Shown: positions 15,858 to 26,609 of the stretch, in pieces
Layout: each line of letters opens with the position of its first letter
How positions within the stretch are numbered: the first letter of the stretch is position 1
From: Solobacterium sp.
Lineage (GTDB): Bacteria; Bacillota_I; Bacilli_A; Erysipelotrichales; Erysipelotrichaceae
Direction: 5' to 3'
DNA length: 58,711 nt
Assembly (NCBI GenBank): GCA_017512555.1
Contig: JAFWFE010000049.1
Coordinates: forward strand, 1-58,711
Made by a program: the position numbers and the translations under genes
Notes under the pieces: model-generated
The model's input: the letters and a program-made list of their open reading frames with translations, nothing else
Database searches by the model: none
Told to the model about the DNA's origin: nothing

Positions 15858-16253
15858 ATGAAATACATTGTTACACTGAATGGTAAAAAATACGAAGTAG
15901 AAGTAGAAAAAGGTGAAGCTACCGCATACTATGTCGGTGCTGCTGAAGAAATGAGTGCGAATCCTGCACCTGCTGCCGAACCGGCACCGCAGGCTGCGCC
16001 TGCCGCACCTGCTGCACCTGCCCCGCAGCCTGCAGGAAGCGGAGACCCGATCAAGGCCCCGATGCCTGGTACGATCCTGGATGTCCGGGTAACTGCCGGT
16101 CAGAAAGTAAACCGCGGAGATGTTCTGTTTATTCTTGAAGCCATGAAGATGGAGAATGAGGTCAGCGCAACCAAGGCTGGTACGATTACTTCCGTCACTG
16201 TTTCCAAAGGTTCTTCGGTACAGACGGATCAGGTTCTGGCAACGATTCAGTAG
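15858..16253 (+). CDS. Biotin carrier protein of the decarboxylase
   Basis: A 131-residue biotinyl-domain protein. An N-terminal strand-rich region (1-30) leads into an Ala/Pro linker (about 34-60) typical of swinging-arm proteins, then a lipoyl/biotinyl domain with PMPGTI and the biotin site EAMKMENE, the modified lysine being about K97. It carries CO2-biotin between the carboxyltransferase and the membrane beta subunit. A biotin ligase gene stands convergently 1.2 kb away. AAGGGGCAAGAG before the ATG is a modest binding site. Confidence 0.9.
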   Translation: MKYIVTLNGKKYEVEVEKGEATAYYVGAAEEMSANPAPAAEPAPQAAPAAPAAPAPQPAGSGDPIKAPMPGTILDVRVTAGQKVNRGDVLFILEAMKMENEVSATKAGTITSVTVSKGSSVQTDQVLATIQ

Positions 16254-16264
16254 GAGGCTCATTT

Positions 16265-17386
16265 ATGGTTATCATTGATGTCCTCATGAAGATCTTTATG
16301 GAATCCGGCTTTGCCGCATTCTTTGAAGAACCCCGTTACCTGTTCATGATTCTGATCGCATGTTTCCTGCTATATCTGGGCATACGTAAGAAATATGAAC
16401 CGTTACTGATGATTCCGATTGCTTTCGGTATGTTACTGGCTAACCTGCCTCGTACAGGAATTACCGAAGGTTTGATCCATTATCTGTCCCTTGGTGTTGA
16501 GTATGGAATTTATCCGTCCCTGGTCTTCCTCGGAACCGGCGCAATGACAGATTTCGGACCGCTGATTGCCAACCCGTCATCTCTGATCATGGGCGCAGGT
16601 GCTCAGTTTGGTATCTTTACCGCGTTCCTGATGGCTCTGGTTCTTGGTTTTGAACCGAATGTGGCAGCTGCGATTGGTGTTATCGGCGGTGCTGACGGAC
16701 CTACCGCAATCCTTACCGCAAGTAAACTGGCAATGGATTATCTGCCGGCAATTGCGATTGCTGCGTATTCCTACATGGCTTTGATTCCGATGATTCAGCC
16801 GCCGATCATGCGTTTGCTGACAACAGAAGATGAACGTAAGATCGTCATGAAACAGGCAAGAACGGTTTCCAAGTCTGAAAAGATCATCTTCCCGATCGTT
16901 GTTACGATCTTTGTGGCACTGCTGATTCCGGATACCGCACCGTTGGTCGGTATGCTGATGTTCGGCAATCTGCTGAAAGAATCCGGACTTACCGATCGTC
17001 TGAGTGATACAGCACAGAATGCGCTGACAAACACTGTAGTTATCTTCCTGGGTATCTCTGTCGGAGCGAAAGCAATTGCTACGACCTTCCTGACACTGAG
17101 AACAATCGAGATCGTCATTCTTGGTCTGATTGCTTTCAGTTTCAGTACTGCAGGTGGTCTGATGCTTGGTAAGATCATGTGTAAGCTTACCGGCGGTAAG
17201 GTCAACCCTCTGATCGGTTCTGCCGGTGTATCTGCCGTACCGATGGCTGCGCGTGTATCCCAGAGTGAAGGTCAGAAGGCGAATCCCGGTAACTTCCTGC
17301 TTATGCATGCGATGGGACCAAACGTTGCCGGTGTTATCGGCTCTGCAGTAGCTGCCGGCTTCATGCTCAAGATCTTCGGATCATAA
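16265..17386 (+). CDS. oadB: Na+-translocating decarboxylase beta subunit
   Basis: The beta subunit decarboxylates carboxybiotin and exports sodium ions. The 373-residue protein has about nine to ten hydrophobic segments and the family's conserved stretches: [17 protein letters not shown] (about 82-98), [13 protein letters not shown] (about 138-150, with the aspartate tied to Na+ binding) and [13 protein letters not shown] (about 315-327). It ends the operon 4 bases before a strong terminator. Beta subunits of methylmalonyl- and glutaconyl-CoA decarboxylases are close relatives; the OadA-type carboxyltransferase upstream decides the call. GGAGG precedes the ATG. Confidence 0.92.
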   Translation: MVIIDVLMKIFMESGFAAFFEEPRYLFMILIACFLLYLGIRKKYEPLLMIPIAFGMLLANLPRTGITEGLIHYLSLGVEYGIYPSLVFLGTGAMTDFGPLIANPSSLIMGAGAQFGIFTAFLMALVLGFEPNVAAAIGVIGGADGPTAILTASKLAMDYLPAIAIAAYSYMALIPMIQPPIMRLLTTEDERKIVMKQARTVSKSEKIIFPIVVTIFVALLIPDTAPLVGMLMFGNLLKESGLTDRLSDTAQNALTNTVVIFLGISVGAKAIATTFLTLRTIEIVILGLIAFSFSTAGGLMLGKIMCKLTGGKVNPLIGSAGVSAVPMAARVSQSEGQKANPGNFLLMHAMGPNVAGVIGSAVAAGFMLKIFGS

Positions 17387-17390
17387 AATA

Positions 17391-17440
17391 AAACATAGGT
17401 TTTCCGTAAATATTATGTCTGCGGATAAACCTATGTTTTT
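17391..17440. terminator. Bidirectional terminator between the decarboxylase operon and birA
   Basis: AAACATAGGTTT pairs with AAACCTATGTTT, with further TCCG/CGGA pairing inside. A T-run follows on plus and AT-rich sequence on minus. The last T of the plus-strand tail touches the birA stop codon, so convergent genes share it. Confidence 0.8.
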
Positions 17441-18205
17441 TTATTCCCAGCTCAGTAAGGAGATTTCCCCGGAGTTCAGGAGATAACGTTTCTCTCCGCA
17501 CTCCACGATCAGATTTCCTTCGGCATTGATCTCTGCCGCAATCCCGGTATATACCTGATCGTCTCTCTGGAAAGAGACCTGTTTTCCCAGAATCAGAGAA
17601 TATCTCCGGTATGATTCAAGAAGCTCATCACCGATATGATTCAGCCAGTATGCCAGCCGGTTTGTCAAGATTCCTGCCAGTACAGAGCGGTCTCCATCTT
17701 CCAGCTCCAGTGTTCCGGCAATCTCCCGGAGTTCTTCCGGAAATTCCTGCGCAAAACAGTTGATCCCGATACCGATGACGATTCCGGAGAGTTCTCCGTC
17801 CGGTCTGCGGGGTGCTTCACACAGGATTCCCGCGATCTTGCGCTTCCGGTAAAACAGATCATTGACCCACTTGATGGATACCTTTATCCCGCACCACTGA
17901 TCAGTGGCCTCCGCTGCCGCAACAGCCGTACATATCGTCGCGTAACGTATTGCTTTCTCCGCATCCCCGGGACGATAGATATAGGTGTAATAGAACCCGG
18001 AATCCGGGGAAAAGAAGGAATGTCCGCGCCGGCCTCTGCCCGCGGTTTGTTCTTCCGCCAGGATCACCGCCGGAATTGCAGCGCCCTGTGCCAGCAGATC
18101 ACGTCCAAAGTTATTCGTAGAATCTATGGAAGAAAATACATAAACTTCTGTCCGGGGGTCATCCACAAGGGAACAGATCTTATCTTTATCTAATTTGTAA
18201 ATCAT
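17441..18205 (-). CDS. birA: Biotin-protein ligase without DNA-binding domain
   Basis: The enzyme activates biotin to biotinyl-AMP and attaches it to carrier lysines, here presumably including the carrier of the adjacent operon. The 254-residue protein has the ligase motifs SSIDSTN (around residue 25), the adenylate-binding GRGRRGHSF (around 56) and the KWVNDLF segment (around 108), plus a C-terminal SH3-like domain. There is no N-terminal helix-turn-helix, so it is a class I ligase and not a BirA repressor. It is convergent with oadB. Confidence 0.92.
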   Translation of the reverse strand: MIYKLDKDKICSLVDDPRTEVYVFSSIDSTNNFGRDLLAQGAAIPAVILAEEQTAGRGRRGHSFFSPDSGFYYTYIYRPGDAEKAIRYATICTAVAAAEATDQWCGIKVSIKWVNDLFYRKRKIAGILCEAPRRPDGELSGIVIGIGINCFAQEFPEELREIAGTLELEDGDRSVLAGILTNRLAYWLNHIGDELLESYRRYSLILGKQVSFQRDDQVYTGIAAEINAEGNLIVECGEKRYLLNSGEISLLSWE

Positions 18206-18241
18206 CTTCTAAAACATAATACAAAACAGGTTAAACCGCAA

Positions 18242-18267
18242 ATAAAAGGTGATCCCGAAGGATCACC
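18242..18267 (-). terminator. Terminator of the GH1 gene
   Basis: On the minus strand GGTGATCC-TTCG-GGATCACC followed by TTTTATTT, a stable UUCG-type tetraloop hairpin, 8 bases after the GH1 stop. Confidence 0.85.
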
Positions 18268-18274
18268 GGATGGA

Positions 18275-20860
<2,586 letters not shown>

Positions 20861-20971
20861 ATTGCGGTAAAAGTGATACGGCATGCGGGGAAGTGTTCCC
20901 TGCGGTTCAGCACAGCGTATACACACCAAAAGGAATTCATGCATTACTGGGATAGGGTTCTGCAGATCTGA

Positions 20972-21319
20972 ATCCTCATCTCTGTAACATCGGGGTAGCG
21001 CAAATGACTGCTGTCCCGCTTTTATAGTAGGAAAGTAGAGGGAAACTGTGTTGTATCCTGCAAAATACCTCGCACGTTCCACTTTCCCTTTACTCTTTTG
21101 ACTTCCGTGAATAATTCGGGTTATACCTTTTGCCTTAAGGAAAAATGAACAGAAACACTTCTCTTCCGTCTGTACACCTCCCGGAACCCATTCCAAACAG
21201 GAATGGGATTTGAATAAAATTATTCATTTTATAAAATTTATTTCTGCCTTATATAATATCCTTAAGATAATACCTGAATGATTGTGCACAAGCGGTATTT
21301 CAAAAAGGAGGGTTAATGT
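20972..21319. other. Intergenic stretch: IS remnant tail, hairpin, and citrate transporter promoter
   Basis: No gene is seen. The left part is probably noncoding IS sequence. An 8-bp hairpin, CCCATTCC-AAACA-GGAATGGG (21187-21207), lies in the middle and may be a terminator or IS end. A TATAAT at 21252-21257 is the likely -10 of the transporter, leaving a leader of about 60 bases that ends in AAGGAGGG. Confidence 0.5.
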
Positions 21320-22630
21320 ATGTCAACTACGATGTATGCCATTATTGGCTTAATCATGATGTTATCTTTAACCGGATTATGTATTTCCGGCAAGGTAACA
21401 CCCATGGTCGCAATGATCTCTATTCCCCTGATCGTCTGTGTCATTTGCAGGTTCGCACCGGCAGATATCTCTTCATGGATAGCATCAGGCTTGCAGGGGC
21501 AGGTAAACAATGTAACGATGTTTACTTTTGCTATTATCTTCTTTGGTATCATGTCTGATGTCGGTGTCTTTGACAAAATGGTCAGCAAGTTGATCAAGCT
21601 TTGCGGAAACAATGTTGTCCTTGTCACAGTGATTACAGTCGTCGTTGCTATTATCGGACATGCAGACGGTTCTGGTGCAACAACCTATATGATTGCCATT
21701 CCACCTCTTCTGGCGATTTATAAGAAACTGAATATGCGTCCGGAACTTCTGATGACATTGGTTGCCTTAACGATCGGTATTATGAATGTCGTTCCTTGGG
21801 GTGGCCCTTGTGGAAGACTCGCTGCCGGATTTGGTCTTGAGGCAATGGATATCTGGCTGTATGGACTGCCTCTGATGTTCTTTGGACTTGCATGTACCTT
21901 TGTCTATGCTGTAATTCTTGGTAGAAAGGAGATCAAGAGAGGCGCAGGACTGATCAGCACTGCCGAGGAAGAAGATGTTGTTCTTGATCCGGAAAAAGAA
22001 GCATTGAAACGGCCTAATCTCTTCTGGTTTAACTGCTTGCTTATCGTTCTTGTATTTGTCTGCTTATTCACAGGGATCCTCCCGATTACTGCCAGTTTCA
22101 TGCTTGGAAGTGTCTTAGGTCTCCTGGTGAACTATCCTGATCCCAAGATGCAGGGTGAAAGGCTGAAATCCTATGCGCCTTCCTGCCTGGCAATGACTTC
22201 CATTCTCCTTGCAGCAGGTGTATACACAGGTATCCTGAACAACAGTCCGATCAAGGCAGCACTCGTAGAAAAAATGACAGCTTTGATCCCTACAAGTGCT
22301 ACTGCTCACCTGAATACGATTCTTCTGTTCGCACTTGCGCCAATGATCTTCCTCGGCTTTGACCTGAACGCTATGTGCTATACAATTGGACCGATCATTG
22401 CTGAAATGGTTGCCGTCCATGGTATTCCTGCCCTTGTTGTGGCTAGTACGATCAATACGGCTTGGGAACCTGTTAATATGTTTGGAGCGACCGGTGCAGC
22501 GATGTATATCGGTCTGGGTCTGGCAGGTGTCGAATATAAAGATCATGTAAGATTTGGTGTTAAGTGGGGCTTCCTGACAGCTTTCCTGAGTGGAATATTC
22601 GCTCTTCTGATTGGTCTCTATCCACTCTGA
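21320..22630 (+). CDS. CitMHS-family citrate/metal symporter
   Basis: A 436-residue membrane protein with about eleven to twelve helices. The CitMHS hallmark GHADGSGATTYMIAIP lies around residues 112-127, and VPWGGPCGRLA and FDLNAMCYTIGP are further conserved loops. Members carry citrate complexed with Mg2+, Ca2+ or other divalent metals together with protons. The citrate lyase genes 3 kb downstream fit an uptake role. AAAAAGGAGGG precedes the start; the overlapping ATG 4 bases upstream is out of frame. It is followed 27 bases later by a tannase-family gene. Confidence 0.88.
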   Translation: MSTTMYAIIGLIMMLSLTGLCISGKVTPMVAMISIPLIVCVICRFAPADISSWIASGLQGQVNNVTMFTFAIIFFGIMSDVGVFDKMVSKLIKLCGNNVVLVTVITVVVAIIGHADGSGATTYMIAIPPLLAIYKKLNMRPELLMTLVALTIGIMNVVPWGGPCGRLAAGFGLEAMDIWLYGLPLMFFGLACTFVYAVILGRKEIKRGAGLISTAEEEDVVLDPEKEALKRPNLFWFNCLLIVLVFVCLFTGILPITASFMLGSVLGLLVNYPDPKMQGERLKSYAPSCLAMTSILLAAGVYTGILNNSPIKAALVEKMTALIPTSATAHLNTILLFALAPMIFLGFDLNAMCYTIGPIIAEMVAVHGIPALVVASTINTAWEPVNMFGATGAAMYIGLGLAGVEYKDHVRFGVKWGFLTAFLSGIFALLIGLYPL

Positions 22631-22657
22631 TAAAACAATTGAATATGGGTGTATTTT

Positions 22658-24247
22658 ATGAAAGACAGAAATGCTATACCATCTGCTGCGGATACTCTCA
22701 TTCATCCTTTGGCAGTGGATCTCCAGGGCATGAAGATTCCCAAAGAATGGTTTACAGAGAAATGCAGCGGAGCAGAGGTGATTCATACCGAAACAAAGAT
22801 ATCTGCCACAAATCCTGATAAAAAGTACTTAGAAGTCTTCGGATATATTTATCCGGTCGACCCTGACGCTCCCAATATCGAGTGGAAGATTCTGCTTCCG
22901 CAAGAATGGAACGGAAGAAGTGTGCAGATGGGTGGAGGTGCAAACAACGGTCAGATTCCCAATGTGGAAGGACCTGTCATTGTCAGTGACATTATTCCTG
23001 TGGATCATGGTTATGTTGTATACGGATCTGATTCCGGGCATCAGTCACCAAGTCCCATGGATGCAGATTTTGCGGCCAATGATGAATCTCTTGCCAATTA
23101 TATCCGGCTGCAGCTGATCAAGACCCAGTTTGTAATGCGCTATATTACGAAGCAGTATTACGGACAAGCTCCATTCCTGAATTATTTTGCCGGAGGATCT
23201 ACAGGAGGAAGAGAAGCGCTGGAATGCGCGATCTCCTACGGGAAATACTATGATGGTATCTTTTGTTGCGAACCTTCTTCAAATTATGTTCTGCTGAGAA
23301 TGTGGGGTGCTTTGCTATCCAAAGCAGTCTATGACAGTTATGATGCCGAATCGTATCCATATTCGGATGGCTTCATCGACGAAGAAACGATTGCTTCGAT
23401 TCAAAAAGATGCGATAGAGCTATACGATGAACTGGATGGCATCAAGGATGGAATTGTCAGTAATATCTATGCGGCAAGGGCAAATAGGGATAACTTTATT
23501 AAGATCATCAGAGATAAGTACACCCTCACGGATGCTCAGTTGAAAACATTAAAAGTCTATGAGGAAGGATTCCAGCTGGACTACACCATGGCTAATGGGA
23601 TGGATTCTTATCATGGCTACTGTGCCTTAGAGGGAGGCTCCATGGATCTCGGACCGGATCCGGTTCCTCGTGAACCTCTGGATACAACTTATAATGTTCA
23701 TCATGGTGATCGTGCCGATGGTGTATTCAAGTATATCATCACGAAGGATCCGACATGGAAACTGATTGATCACGATTATTACCACCCTGACGACAGACTG
23801 TACACAATGCTTATGGAAGCATCCCGAAAGTACGATGCCAACCGGCCGGATTTTGACGAGTTTATTGAGAATCAGGGAAAATTTATCTTCTTCATCGGAT
23901 GGAGCGACATGTCGATCAGCCCCTGGCAGTTGATTCAGCAATATCGGATGATTGAGGAGAAATACGGTAAAGGTGCACTTAAGTCATTCTTCCGTTTCTA
24001 TGCGATGCCCAGTGTTACACATTGTGCGGGAATTGCTATGGATTATCTTTCCTGGCTGGATACATGGTGTACAACCGGAAAATATCCTTCCGAAACCCTG
24101 TATGCCCGCATGCTGAAAACCGGAGGAGAAATGCCTATGGCAGAATTCCCCGGCTGGGTGAAATATGAAAGCGGAGATCCTATGAAGGGGGATAGCTATT
24201 CTGTTTCTTATGACATTCCGGATGATTTCTGGGGAAGATTTGATTAA
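22658..24247 (+). CDS. Tannase/feruloyl esterase-family hydrolase, no signal peptide
   Basis: A 529-residue alpha/beta hydrolase of the tannase family. The nucleophile elbow reads AGGSTGGREALECA (around residue 178) where most relatives have GCSTGGRQG; an Asp-rich lid follows, and the catalytic histidine is in SVTHCAG (around 450). Known members cut gallate or ferulate esters. Unlike most of them this protein has no signal peptide and starts with polar residues, so it would act inside the cell, on an ester that has been imported. It lies directly after the citrate transporter and may share its transcript. An earlier in-frame start codon at 22649 is possible; no strong binding site is visible for either. 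The family is clear, the substrate is open. Confidence 0.82.
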   Translation: MKDRNAIPSAADTLIHPLAVDLQGMKIPKEWFTEKCSGAEVIHTETKISATNPDKKYLEVFGYIYPVDPDAPNIEWKILLPQEWNGRSVQMGGGANNGQIPNVEGPVIVSDIIPVDHGYVVYGSDSGHQSPSPMDADFAANDESLANYIRLQLIKTQFVMRYITKQYYGQAPFLNYFAGGSTGGREALECAISYGKYYDGIFCCEPSSNYVLLRMWGALLSKAVYDSYDAESYPYSDGFIDEETIASIQKDAIELYDELDGIKDGIVSNIYAARANRDNFIKIIRDKYTLTDAQLKTLKVYEEGFQLDYTMANGMDSYHGYCALEGGSMDLGPDPVPREPLDTTYNVHHGDRADGVFKYIITKDPTWKLIDHDYYHPDDRLYTMLMEASRKYDANRPDFDEFIENQGKFIFFIGWSDMSISPWQLIQQYRMIEEKYGKGALKSFFRFYAMPSVTHCAGIAMDYLSWLDTWCTTGKYPSETLYARMLKTGGEMPMAEFPGWVKYESGDPMKGDSYSVSYDIPDDFWGRFD

Positions 24248-24311
24248 CAGGAAGTAATTCACCCTAATCGGCATACCAGCTTTTCAGCAAATACTTGTAC
24301 TGATTTTCAGA

Positions 24312-24341
24312 AAAGAGCCAGTATTACAAAGGGCTCTTTTT
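24312..24341 (+). terminator. Terminator after the tannase-family gene
   Basis: AAAGAGCC and GGCTCTTT pair around a 12-base loop and run into TTCC. It lies between convergent genes and may serve the LysR gene too, although the T-run on that side is poor. Confidence 0.6.
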
Positions 24342-24370
24342 CCTTATGACTCATTTTTTTCAGGAGAGTA

Positions 24371-25258
24371 TCAATCGCTCAAACGCAGCTTAGGAGTTTC
24401 CTTTATATGGGTCTGTACGGCATCAATAAAGGCTTTAACCTGCGGCAGATCTTCTGTTTCCGGCTGACAGAAAAGATATGTATTCCTCACCAGTGTTCGG
24501 CCATCATTCATAACACAAGGGTGTATCGTCCCTTTAAAGTCACGCAAAGCTATCTCTGGGATAATGCTCCAACCAAGACCAAGACGAACCATTTCCAGGC
24601 TGGATACGATAGAATCCGTGCGGATGTTTGCGTGTTGTGCAGCCAAGATCCCTTTCTCGTTCATCCAGTTTTTTATTTCAGTTTCCTGTATACTGTCTGA
24701 TTTTCTTGCAATATACATATAGTCTGTTAACGGTGTATCCTGATATTCATTAGCATATACTACGCACAGTTTTTCTTGATTTATTTGCATACGCAGGCCA
24801 TTCCAAGCATACTCCCCTCGCAATATAGCAACATCAAGCACTCTGTTCACCAGGTTTTTATAAAGATCTCGGCTTTGTCCTGTCGATATTTCGAGGTTTA
24901 CCTTAGGATACATCTGGTGATAGTCATACAGTATTTCAGGAAGCACATACATAGAAAAATTGATGGAACATGCGGCATTCAAAGTACCGCTCACTTCTGC
25001 GGTTATCTGTTCAAGATCAGCCTGCATATGGCGTAAGCGATCCATTCCCTCAAGGCAATATTGCAACACTCTTTCCCCTGCCGGTGTAAAATGCACACCT
25101 GTACGGTAACGAATCAGCAGATTCTGGTTAAGTTCTTCCTCCATGTTGAATATTCGCTTTGATAAAGCTGATTGGGTGATATATAGCATTTCCGCAGCTT
25201 TTGTGATGTTTTTGGTTTCCCAAAGGGCTTTCATGATCTGATAATCTTTCTCATCCAT
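24371..25258 (-). CDS. LysR-family regulator of the citrate genes
   Basis: A 295-residue LysR-type activator/repressor. The N-terminal winged helix runs KNITKAAEMLYITQSALSKRI (about 15-35); the C-terminal substrate-binding domain starts near residue 90. It is divergent from citDEF with a 120-bp gap that carries a palindrome fitting a T-N11-A LysR box. That layout is the standard one for a LysR protein that controls the neighbouring operon and itself. The start at 25258 is chosen because AGGAG lies 8 bases upstream. The inducer is probably citrate or a related acid, by context only. Confidence 0.9.
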   Translation of the reverse strand: MDEKDYQIMKALWETKNITKAAEMLYITQSALSKRIFNMEEELNQNLLIRYRTGVHFTPAGERVLQYCLEGMDRLRHMQADLEQITAEVSGTLNAACSINFSMYVLPEILYDYHQMYPKVNLEISTGQSRDLYKNLVNRVLDVAILRGEYAWNGLRMQINQEKLCVVYANEYQDTPLTDYMYIARKSDSIQETEIKNWMNEKGILAAQHANIRTDSIVSSLEMVRLGLGWSIIPEIALRDFKGTIHPCVMNDGRTLVRNTYLFCQPETEDLPQVKAFIDAVQTHIKETPKLRLSD

Positions 25259-25277
25259 GCAACGATCTCCTGACCCC

Positions 25278-25286
25278 ATTATACCA
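25278..25286 (-). promoter_or_regulatory. Extended -10 of the LysR gene
   Basis: TGGTATAAT on the minus strand, 20 bases before the LysR ATG. It overlaps by 2 bases the palindrome at 25285-25301, which fits negative autoregulation. Confidence 0.6.
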
Positions 25287-25301
25287 TTCCTCGAAGGAAT
25301 G
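25285..25301. promoter_or_regulatory. LysR-type operator palindrome
   Basis: CATTCCT-CGA-AGGAATG is a 17-bp palindrome containing a T-N11-A core (T25287, A25299). It sits about 23 bases upstream of the citD -35 and against the LysR -10, as expected for the recognition site of a divergently encoded LysR protein. Confidence 0.65.
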
Positions 25302-25323
25302 CTTAACCAGGATATTAATGAAT

Positions 25324-25352
25324 TTTACGAAACTTACTGCGTCCTCTATCAT
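25324..25352 (+). promoter_or_regulatory. Promoter of citDEF
   Basis: TTTACG (25324-25329) and TATCAT (25347-25352) with 17-base spacing. Both boxes are off consensus, as is common for activator-dependent promoters. AAGAGGAGGG follows as ribosome binding site. Confidence 0.55.
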
Positions 25353-25379
25353 GAAACCGTAAGAGGAGGGCAAGACCCA

Positions 25380-25672
25380 TGATCATTGAAAAAAACGCTA
25401 TAGCCGGAACATTGGAATCCAGTGACGCACAGGTCACCGTAGAACCGGCAGATCACCTGGAGATCAACATCCAGAGCAGTGTGATCAACCAGTACGGAAA
25501 GCAGATACGGGATACGGTAAGGCAGACGCTCGATAGACTGGAAGTCTCGGACGGTATCATCACTGTCGTCGATAAAGGAGCTCTGGACTGCACCATCAAA
25601 GCCAGAGTGGAATGCGCGGTATTCCGTGCAGGCAACGCGTCAGGGCAGGGATCCCCTGGGGAGGAGCAGTAA
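25380..25672 (+). CDS. citD: Citrate lyase acyl carrier (gamma) subunit
   Basis: CitD carries the phosphoribosyl-dephospho-CoA prosthetic group on which the acetyl and citryl groups ride. The 97-residue protein begins with the family motif AGTLESSDAQVTVEP, in which the serine after the ES pair (about S14 or S15) is the attachment residue. It is the first gene of the lyase operon, 4 bases ahead of citE. Length is normal. The enzymes that make and attach the group (citX, citG) and the acetate ligase (citC) are not in this window. Confidence 0.92.
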
Positions 25673-25676
25673 GGAA

Positions 25677-26597
25677 ATGACAAAGGAAATTCATCGCCCA
25701 AGACCGGAAAAAGATCGTCTCCGCCGCACCATGATGTTCATGAATGCGCAGAAACCCGCGCTGATCCGTGATGCGTATATCTACGGCAGCGACTCCATCA
25801 TCCTCGATCTCGAGGATGCCGTAGCAGAAAACCAGAAGGATGCGGCTCGTTTCTCCCTGTATCACGCTCTGCAGGAGATCGACTACGGAGATACCGAAGT
25901 GATCGTAAGGATCAATGGACTGGATACACCGCACTGGCAGGAAGATATCCGCGTATGTGTGGCAGCTGGTGCCGATGGTATCCGTATTGCCAAGTGTGAG
26001 AATGCGGAAATGGTGCGTATCGTAGACCAGGCAGTAGAGAAAGCCGAGATCGAATTTGGTGTGGAAGTTGGCCGGACATTACTGATGGCTGCTTTGGAAA
26101 GTCCGCTCGGCATCATGAATGCCTATGAGATCGTCACAGCATCCCCAAGGATGTTCGGGTGTGCCATCTCAGGTGGAGATTTCCGCAAATCCATGCATGT
26201 ACAGATCGAAGATGGTGGTATCGAGATGCTTGCGGCAAGAGGACAGATGTTACTCGCTGCCAGAGCAGCGGGTGTCCAGTGCTTCGATACCATGTATCCC
26301 AATGTCGATGATATGGAAGGCTTCAAGAAGGAAGTGATCCAGAATCATAAGATGGGCTTTGATGGGAAGTCCCTGATCAATCCCCGGCAGATCGAGTTTG
26401 TCCATGAAACATTCGCTCCGACGGAGAAAGAGATCGCTTATGCAGAAAAGCTGGTCCTGAGCTGTCAGGCCCAGGCGGATGCCGGTATCGGTGTCTATAC
26501 GGTAGATGGCAAGATGGTCGATATTCCTTTCTTTGAGGATGCCAAGAGGATCATTAAGCTGGCGAAAGCTTGTGGTGTATACCACGGAGAGTTATAG
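25677..26597 (+). CDS. citE: Citrate lyase beta subunit (citryl-ACP lyase)
   Basis: CitE splits citryl-S-ACP into oxaloacetate and acetyl-S-ACP. The 306-residue TIM-barrel protein has RRTMMFMNAQKPAL near the start, LDLEDAVAENQKDAAR (around residue 43, with the Mg2+ ligand glutamate region), the VRINGLDTPHW segment and AALESPLGIMNAYEI around 140. The ATG at 25677 follows AAGG at a short distance inside the end of the preceding intergenic bases, with GAGGAG about 18 bases upstream. The oxaloacetate made here is the substrate of the decarboxylase encoded at 14.1-17.4 kb. Confidence 0.94.
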   Translation: MTKEIHRPRPEKDRLRRTMMFMNAQKPALIRDAYIYGSDSIILDLEDAVAENQKDAARFSLYHALQEIDYGDTEVIVRINGLDTPHWQEDIRVCVAAGADGIRIAKCENAEMVRIVDQAVEKAEIEFGVEVGRTLLMAALESPLGIMNAYEIVTASPRMFGCAISGGDFRKSMHVQIEDGGIEMLAARGQMLLAARAAGVQCFDTMYPNVDDMEGFKKEVIQNHKMGFDGKSLINPRQIEFVHETFAPTEKEIAYAEKLVLSCQAQADAGIGVYTVDGKMVDIPFFEDAKRIIKLAKACGVYHGEL

Positions 26598-26609
26598 GAG
26601 GTACATCTC

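Noticed and set aside
17636..18193. Open frame on plus opposite birA
   Set aside because: Full overlap with a clear biotin ligase on minus and no homology of its own.
21241..21319. Riboswitch before the citrate transporter
   Set aside because: The leader is only about 60 bases and shows no conserved riboswitch core or terminator.
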